DNA of 64,000 nucleotides, from positions 4,053,501 to 4,117,500 of the forward strand of contig NZ_CP029562.1 in assembly GCF_004136315.1 (NCBI RefSeq), read 5' to 3'. This document shows positions 59,081 through 64,000 of the stretch, piece by piece. Every line of letters begins with the position of its first letter. The stretch's first letter is position 1. The notes beneath the pieces were generated by a model. The model did no database searches. It was not told the origin of the DNA and was given only the letters and a program-made list of their open reading frames with translations. Both the position numbers and the translations under genes were made by a program. The stretch comes from Mesorhizobium sp. Pch-S. GTDB taxonomy: Bacteria > Pseudomonadota > Alphaproteobacteria > Rhizobiales > Rhizobiaceae.

Positions 59081-61726
59081 TCATTCTCCGGAATCTTCGA
59101 CGCAGATGTATTTTTCAGCAGGCGAGGGCTGGTCGAGCCCGCCCGCGGGATTGCGAACGATGAAGCCGAGCTTGGACCACTCGGTCACCATCTTGAGGTC
59201 GCCGGCAAGCGTCTGCGGAATGCCGCGCGCCCAGTTGCGGAACTGAAGACCGTCCTTGGTGGGATAGTAGGTCTGCATTGGCCGGTGTGCCGGCCACCAC
59301 AGGGTCTCCCATACCCGTCTTTCGCGTTCGAGCAGCGTGTCGCCGACGCTGTCGGGATACAGCACGTTCCACTCCTCATAGGTGACGTCGATCGTCTGGG
59401 TGGAACATTCGTTGAAATCGGCTTGCCAAGGCAGGCCGCTGAGCTTGGTAAGATCGCCCGGCTGCAGGCCGGTATCGAAATCGCTGCCCTGGGACAGCGG
59501 GTCGGATGCATAGGCGATATAGCCTTCCTCGCTTACGCCCGAGCCCCAGCGGTTGGCATTCTCCTGTGCCGCGGTCAGCGCAAAGCTGTACCATTCAGGG
59601 TCGGCCTTGATGCGATAGGGCTCGCGCCAGATCGCTGGATTGCGGATGATCCACGTCACTTCGCCGCCTGGGCAGAACGCGCCGCCGAGGCCGTTCGACA
59701 GCACGCCCCGATCCAGGCCGCGGCCGCCCGGCACATTCCAGTCCGCGTAGGGCTGCCATGGATCGATCGCCGGAGCGAAGCCCGCCTCCACCTCGTCGAT
59801 GAAGATGCCATCGGCCCATTGCCGCAGCAGGAACAGCTGCGTGTCGGTCAGCCGCAGGAATTTGCTCACCGTCTTGTTGGTGATCGGATTGTCACCGGCG
59901 AGCAAGGGCATCAACGGCAGATGATAGGTCCGTGTCGCCGGATTGGCTTCCAGCCGGAACAGGTTTTCCTCACCGGGTTTGCGCAACAGGTTGAAGAGAT
60001 ATTGCCGCGCGGGGCGGCCAGGGTCGGTGGTCGCGTCCCTGCCTGCTGCGGCAAGTGACCGGTCGAGCAATTGTCCGGATCGGTATTCGAACGCCAGCCG
60101 CCGCAGCGCCGCCGCGATCGGCTCGTCAGGATCAGTCGTGCGGTCCGGCGTTGCAGGTTCCTGTCGCGACGAGGGGCGGGCGACCGCCAGCATCCGCTTC
60201 CGTGGCGCCGCCGCGGCAGCGGCAATGCGTGCGATGACATCGGTGACCGCCGCGTCATAGGCATCGCGGGCTGTCGCATAGGCGTCGTCCGCCGTCGTGT
60301 CGTTCTCGCTGAATGTCTGATGCCAGCGCATGGCATAGGCACGCGGCGTTTCACCATCCCGTGGCGCACATACGGCAGCGCTGAAAGCCGCCGCCGCCGC
60401 CTTGAGTGCTGTGCCGGCATCGCCGACCACCGCGTCATTTGCCGTGCCTGGCGCCTGGGTCGCGTCGAGCAGCATCAGGCTCGGTTCAACCACGCTCTCG
60501 AGCAGACGGCCGCCGACGTGGTCGGCCTGTGCGCGCGCTTCCTTCTGCGCCAGCGCGCGCGGTGCGATCCGTGGTGGGATGCACAGGCGATAGGGATCGA
60601 AGGTTCCGCGGCTGGTCTGGTTGTGCGGAAAGTTTGATTGCTGAAGGATGTTGGCGAAATAGGAGAATTCGTCGGCACGGAAAATGATCGGCCAGATGTC
60701 GCGCCAGAACCAGGGGCGATAGGCGGGGTTCCACTCCACGGGCCCGGCCTTCCAATGCAGCAGGGCCGCCGTGTCGGTCGGGTCGATTTTCTGAGGGGCA
60801 TCGAAGGTGCCGGCGGTGCCATACATGTCGGTGCGGTAGGCGAATTCGCGGATCGACATATCCTCGACCACGTCTTCCAGCGTGATCATGTCGAGGATTT
60901 CCGGCGCGTAGCGCGGGTAGCCGACCAGAACCCAGGCCGGGTATTCGACATCGATGTAGCGCAGTGCCTGGACACGCTCCTCCATCATCACCAGCCGCGC
61001 CATCACCGGTCCATCGGAAATGTCGTCAAACCAGCCGTCGCTGTTGGCATAGGTCTCGATGCGGGGATGACCGAAACCGCTCAGGAACGAACCGCTGTTG
61101 CCGTATCCGCCAAGCACCAGCAGCCGGCCGTCGTCGTCCGTCATCATGTCGCCAAGCGTGTCGATCTCGTTCGGCGCCATTCCCGCCGGCGGGAAGGTGA
61201 CGGCGTAGGCCGGGTTGGTGTCGCGGCCGAAACGCGCCTTGCGCCGCGAGGTGCAATCGATGGCTTGCGGGCCGGCGTCGATGATCAGTTTCTGCCGTTC
61301 GACCGGATCGGTGATGCCGGAATTGCGCAGGGGCGTGCCATCGGGATAGCCGGCCTCGCCACGCAGGCCGTCAAAGGTGAACCATGCCGCCTTCTTGTTG
61401 GCGAGCTGAACACGCCACTGGATATCGACCAGTTTGCCGCGATTGCCGCCACCTTCGATGTGATCGCCGATCCTGAGCGCAATGCCTTCGGGATGGGCTT
61501 CGTCATAGGCGAAGATCTGAAACCGCGCGGCCTGGCGCTTGATGCGCCCCTTGCTGTCCTTGAAATGCTTGATGGGCGCGTCGCCCTTGGCGGCGTTGCC
61601 GTTGGCGTCGCATTCGATCGGCAATTGCGCGGGCTTTTCCGGTGTGATGCAGAAGGCTTCCGGGCTGTCGCCAAGCCGGGCGATGCCGACTGCGGGATGG
61701 ATGCGATAGATCTTTGGGTCGGCCAT
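59081..61726 (-). CDS. lodA: LodA-like quinoprotein amino-acid oxidase (CTQ family)
   Basis: An 881-residue protein of the LodA/GoxA family, which oxidise lysine, glycine or other amino acids to release ammonia and H2O2. The N-terminus 'YRIHPAVGIARLGDSPEAFCITPE' is diagnostic. The cofactor cysteine of LodA sits in a DFxxC context; here 'QADFNEC' gives Cys774, and a Trp of 'LWWPAHRP' (810 or 811) is the candidate partner. At 881 residues it exceeds LodA (~726), with a helical Ala-rich insertion around residues 410-560. No signal peptide is visible. GGGGGA precedes the ATG. The amino-acid substrate is unknown. Confidence 0.85.
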   Translation of the reverse strand: MADPKIYRIHPAVGIARLGDSPEAFCITPEKPAQLPIECDANGNAAKGDAPIKHFKDSKGRIKRQAARFQIFAYDEAHPEGIALRIGDHIEGGGNRGKLVDIQWRVQLANKKAAWFTFDGLRGEAGYPDGTPLRNSGITDPVERQKLIIDAGPQAIDCTSRRKARFGRDTNPAYAVTFPPAGMAPNEIDTLGDMMTDDDGRLLVLGGYGNSGSFLSGFGHPRIETYANSDGWFDDISDGPVMARLVMMEERVQALRYIDVEYPAWVLVGYPRYAPEILDMITLEDVVEDMSIREFAYRTDMYGTAGTFDAPQKIDPTDTAALLHWKAGPVEWNPAYRPWFWRDIWPIIFRADEFSYFANILQQSNFPHNQTSRGTFDPYRLCIPPRIAPRALAQKEARAQADHVGGRLLESVVEPSLMLLDATQAPGTANDAVVGDAGTALKAAAAAFSAAVCAPRDGETPRAYAMRWHQTFSENDTTADDAYATARDAYDAAVTDVIARIAAAAAAPRKRMLAVARPSSRQEPATPDRTTDPDEPIAAALRRLAFEYRSGQLLDRSLAAAGRDATTDPGRPARQYLFNLLRKPGEENLFRLEANPATRTYHLPLMPLLAGDNPITNKTVSKFLRLTDTQLFLLRQWADGIFIDEVEAGFAPAIDPWQPYADWNVPGGRGLDRGVLSNGLGGAFCPGGEVTWIIRNPAIWREPYRIKADPEWYSFALTAAQENANRWGSGVSEEGYIAYASDPLSQGSDFDTGLQPGDLTKLSGLPWQADFNECSTQTIDVTYEEWNVLYPDSVGDTLLERERRVWETLWWPAHRPMQTYYPTKDGLQFRNWARGIPQTLAGDLKMVTEWSKLGFIVRNPAGGLDQPSPAEKYICVEDSGE

Positions 61727-61763
61727 CGATGTCCCCCTGAGCCTGTGCCGGCCACATGTTGTT

Positions 61764-63764
61764 TCAGTCGAGAAAGTTGAGCGAGACGCCGTCGAGCCTC
61801 AAAAGCTCGCGGTCCTCTTCGTAAGAAGCGCCGATTACGACCAGGCTCACCGTCAGGCTCTTGGCGCCGGCAGCGATCAAGCGCCGCGCGGCGCGGGTTA
61901 CGTCGATGCGGTGGTTGCGAGGCGTGTTCATGCTGCGCTCGCGCAGGTCGAACTTGCGGTTTTCCGCCGGTGGAATTTCGCAATGGCCAGGTCCGCCATA
62001 ACATTCGCCATGTCCGAACACGGCGGCATAGCCGGCATAGCCGGGTACGTTGAGCGGTGTGCTGGCATCGGCGTCCGGCGTGTTCAGGAACACACGGATG
62101 AAGCAGGAGCGCGGCAGTTGCGGTACACGGTGCAGCCGCACCTCGGCCGATCGGAAACTCTTGGTCGCATCAGGCACTGCGATCGGCGCCGAGACGAAAC
62201 GGCCGACCGGATTGGTCAAGCCGACCGGCATCAGGCATCCGCCGCGAACATACTCATAACCGAAACGGCTCATGTCGAGTGTGTCGCGCACCGCATAACT
62301 CCACGGTGTCAGTGCCGAATCGAGATCGGCCGGCAGGCCGTCCGGGTGATCCTGCTGCCAGCGCCACCAGAGCCGGTCGATGTTCGCATGGACGGGCCAG
62401 AAGATCGGATCATAGGACGCGGTCAGGTTCGAGAACATGTCGCCGAACTGCGGCTCGGAATAGAGATCGTCACGCTGGTGGAATTTGCGGCCGGCGACGC
62501 GCACCGCGCTGTTGCGATCGGTGGGCGCATCCGTCTTGAAAGCCGGGTTCATGCCGCCGGTCCAGATGTGCATCGTGTTGTGCGGGTTCTGGTCGAGGAA
62601 GCCGAAACTGTCGACATAGAGGCTGCCGCCGCCGAAATCGCGGAAGGTGCGCAGCGAAAGGATCTCGTCGATATCCTCCTGCGCCGGGTAGTGGTAGTGG
62701 ATGACGGTGTTGATCGTGCCCTTGCCGAACTGGCCGGAATAGCGCAGCGGATACCAGAGCGAATTGGCGTCAAGAAGCGCGTCGATCAGGCGCTTGCGGT
62801 TTTCGCCGGCCACATACTCCTTGCCGCACGTGGCGCTGACGGCATCGTAGGCCTGCGTCGGGTTGGCCCAGAGCTGTCCGACCAACGTGTCGACGCTGGC
62901 CGGAAAGCCATGATCACGCAGGAAACGCGCCGAAGTTTCGGTGAGATAGCCCTTGAAGGCATCGGGAAGGATCGCGCCATTGGCCGGGTCTTCAGGCTTG
63001 TAGCGCTGCGCCGGGAAATCCCACCACGGCATCGTCACATCCGGGCAGAAATCCTGCAGCGCCTGTTCAAATTCATAGAGATAGACGCGATGCCATGGCA
63101 GGAACCGCTCCCAGCCATGCTGGCAGTGGTTCTGATGGATGAGGGCCAGGTTGTTGTAGGAACGCTTGTCGCCGACCCACTTGTTCAGCTTGTAGAGTTC
63201 GCGGAAGGCATGGCGCAGCCGCTCCTTCTGCGGTTCGCTCAGCACATCGACATCCATGCGCTGCCGCAACTCGCCCTTGGCATAGCGCCAGGCTGCTGGA
63301 TCCGACGCCGGGCCGAAGACCGGGCCGGGAAGTCCTTTCACCTCGACGCGCGCTTCGGTCGGGACGCTGACCTCACCGGCGAGCGCAATCTGCTCGATCA
63401 GGTCCCCGGGACAGCCTTCCTCGATCCAGGTTTCGATGCGGTCGATATCCTCGTCGGCGATGGGCGAGCCACCCCAGGGCAGGCGCGGGAACTGCTTGCC
63501 GTCGAAAGGCGGCAGCCCGCGCAAACCACGGATCAGTGCCGAGCGCGCGCCGCGGCCCCTGGCATCGCTCGTGCCGCAACATGTGGTGGTGAGTGGCGCG
63601 ATCAGCGGCATGCCGTGCAACTGCAGTCCCAGGAACTCCGGCAGGGCCAGCCCCGTCAGGCTGCCTGGCCCTTCGGTGCCGCCGGCCGCGATGAGGATTG
63701 CCTCGACGTCGCTCCAGGTGAAGGGTGGTGTCGGTTCGGATCGCGGCGCGTCACTTGTGGCCAT
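61764..63764 (-). CDS. Tyrosinase-family binuclear copper oxidase
   Basis: A 666-residue tyrosinase. The CuA region has 'HQNHCQHGWERFLPWHRVYLYEFE' near residues 220-243; the CuB region has 'PHNTMHIW' near 390 and 'DPIFWPVHANIDRLWWRW' near 445. A Cys in 'NHCQHG' close to the CuA histidines could make the thioether known in some tyrosinases. The N-terminal ~170 residues and the C-terminal ~150 residues are extra domains; the latter could shield the active site. The ATG at 63764 overlaps the upstream oxidase gene by 14 bases, which supports this start. Confidence 0.9.
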   Translation of the reverse strand: MATSDAPRSEPTPPFTWSDVEAILIAAGGTEGPGSLTGLALPEFLGLQLHGMPLIAPLTTTCCGTSDARGRGARSALIRGLRGLPPFDGKQFPRLPWGGSPIADEDIDRIETWIEEGCPGDLIEQIALAGEVSVPTEARVEVKGLPGPVFGPASDPAAWRYAKGELRQRMDVDVLSEPQKERLRHAFRELYKLNKWVGDKRSYNNLALIHQNHCQHGWERFLPWHRVYLYEFEQALQDFCPDVTMPWWDFPAQRYKPEDPANGAILPDAFKGYLTETSARFLRDHGFPASVDTLVGQLWANPTQAYDAVSATCGKEYVAGENRKRLIDALLDANSLWYPLRYSGQFGKGTINTVIHYHYPAQEDIDEILSLRTFRDFGGGSLYVDSFGFLDQNPHNTMHIWTGGMNPAFKTDAPTDRNSAVRVAGRKFHQRDDLYSEPQFGDMFSNLTASYDPIFWPVHANIDRLWWRWQQDHPDGLPADLDSALTPWSYAVRDTLDMSRFGYEYVRGGCLMPVGLTNPVGRFVSAPIAVPDATKSFRSAEVRLHRVPQLPRSCFIRVFLNTPDADASTPLNVPGYAGYAAVFGHGECYGGPGHCEIPPAENRKFDLRERSMNTPRNHRIDVTRAARRLIAAGAKSLTVSLVVIGASYEEDRELLRLDGVSLNFLD

Positions 63765-64000
63765 CGTGACCACCCATCTGGCCGTCCATCTGCATGGACA
63801 TGGCGCTGCCTTGCGGACCAACCACCTGATCGGGCAGCACCACCGCCACGTTCTGCATCATGCCCTGGTCCTCGTGATCGAGGATATGGCAGTGGAGTAC
63901 GTATTCGCCGATATAGCGTTCGTAGCGTGTGCGCAGTGTGATGGTGTAGATGCCGGAGAAACCGGCCGGCAGCGATTGCGGGATCAGGCTCTTGATCCAC
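63751..64000 (-). CDS. Multicopper oxidase, C-terminal part (cut by window end)
   Basis: The frame ending at the TGA at 63751 reads a multicopper-oxidase C-terminus: 'GFSGIYTITLRTRYERYIG', then the trinuclear/type 1 copper motif 'HCHILDHEDQGMMQNV', and a Met/His/Gly-rich tail ('MSMQMDGQMGGHDGHK') like copper-binding tails. No internal start codon is needed, as the gene enters from beyond the window. It overlaps the tyrosinase start by 14 bases and is the first visible gene of the oxidase operon. Confidence 0.88.
   Translation of the reverse strand, partial: WIKSLIPQSLPAGFSGIYTITLRTRYERYIGEYVLHCHILDHEDQGMMQNVAVVLPDQVVGPQGSAMSMQMDGQMGGHDGHK

Noticed and set aside
63656..64000. A 114-codon minus-strand frame at the window end
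   Set aside because: It is a shadow; the neighbouring frame encodes the multicopper-oxidase C-terminus with HCH...DHEDQGMM.
1..64000. CRISPR arrays, tRNA/rRNA genes, insertion sequences or prophage
   Set aside because: No regularly spaced repeats, no transposase or integrase frames and no RNA-gene signatures were seen.

Overview
The window is GC-rich alphaproteobacterial DNA, most likely from a Mesorhizobium-like member of the Rhizobiales (Phyllobacteriaceae). This rests on gene content, on codon usage that leaves long antisense frames open, and on an intergenic repeat at 14851-14953 of a type I recognise from rhizobial genomes. It looks like an accessory catabolic region: nearly every operon encodes uptake or degradation of a small organic compound, with its own local regulator. 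I see no rRNA, tRNA, CRISPR array, prophage or insertion sequence.

Layout. (1) 1-9846: acyl-CoA and amine catabolism. It holds the tail of a class III CoA-transferase, an enoyl-CoA hydratase, an omega-aminotransferase and a YtcJ-type amidohydrolase, closed by a strong bidirectional terminator. Then come an inverted kinase-aminotransferase fusion, a DUF3870 protein, a nitronate monooxygenase and an acyl-CoA ligase broken by one missing base; the ligase has a terminator-like hairpin directly before its ribosome binding site. (2) 9847-14772: a long palindrome, an exported alpha/beta-hydrolase lacking its nucleophilic serine, and pcaIJF (end of the beta-ketoadipate pathway) with a divergent IclR regulator. 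(3) 15055-29065: a GntR regulator, a complete peptide ABC importer, two peptidase-like hydrolases, a HemL-like aminotransferase, a sugar kinase, a NagB-like amino-sugar-phosphate deaminase and a DapA/NAL-like aldolase. Two related operator-like sites tie the operons together. The substrate is unknown; a peptide carrying an amino sugar is the simplest reading. (4) 29181-33731: a Tat-type multicopper oxidase with two small upstream genes, a double-DTG aspartyl protease with a PDZ domain, and an AbrB-type membrane protein. (5) 33897-42875: a Pgt-like sensory system (binding-protein co-sensor, histidine kinase, sigma-54 activator) that faces two palindromic enhancer sites and a consensus -24/-12 promoter driving an ABC importer whose binding protein is a paralogue of the co-sensor. 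Its permease gene is broken by one missing base. (6) 42901-56815: 2-aminoethylphosphonate catabolism: LysR regulator, Na/Pi transporter, PhnW, PhnA, PhnY, a PbfA-like lyase, an FAD oxidase and a PhnSTU-type importer. (7) 56914-64000, minus strand: a tightly overlapping oxidase operon of multicopper oxidase (cut by the window end), tyrosinase, LodA-type quinoprotein oxidase, an unrecognised small protein, a LodB-type flavoprotein and a DJ-1/PfpI protein.

How parts fit. In region 6 the importer brings in AEP-type phosphonates. PhnW, the PbfA-like lyase and the FAD oxidase would convert different ones to phosphonoacetaldehyde, PhnY oxidises this to phosphonoacetate, and PhnA releases acetate and phosphate; the Na/Pi protein plausibly moves the surplus phosphate. 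In region 5 the sensor complex switches on its own importer. Region 3 and region 7 are the best candidates for undescribed biology.
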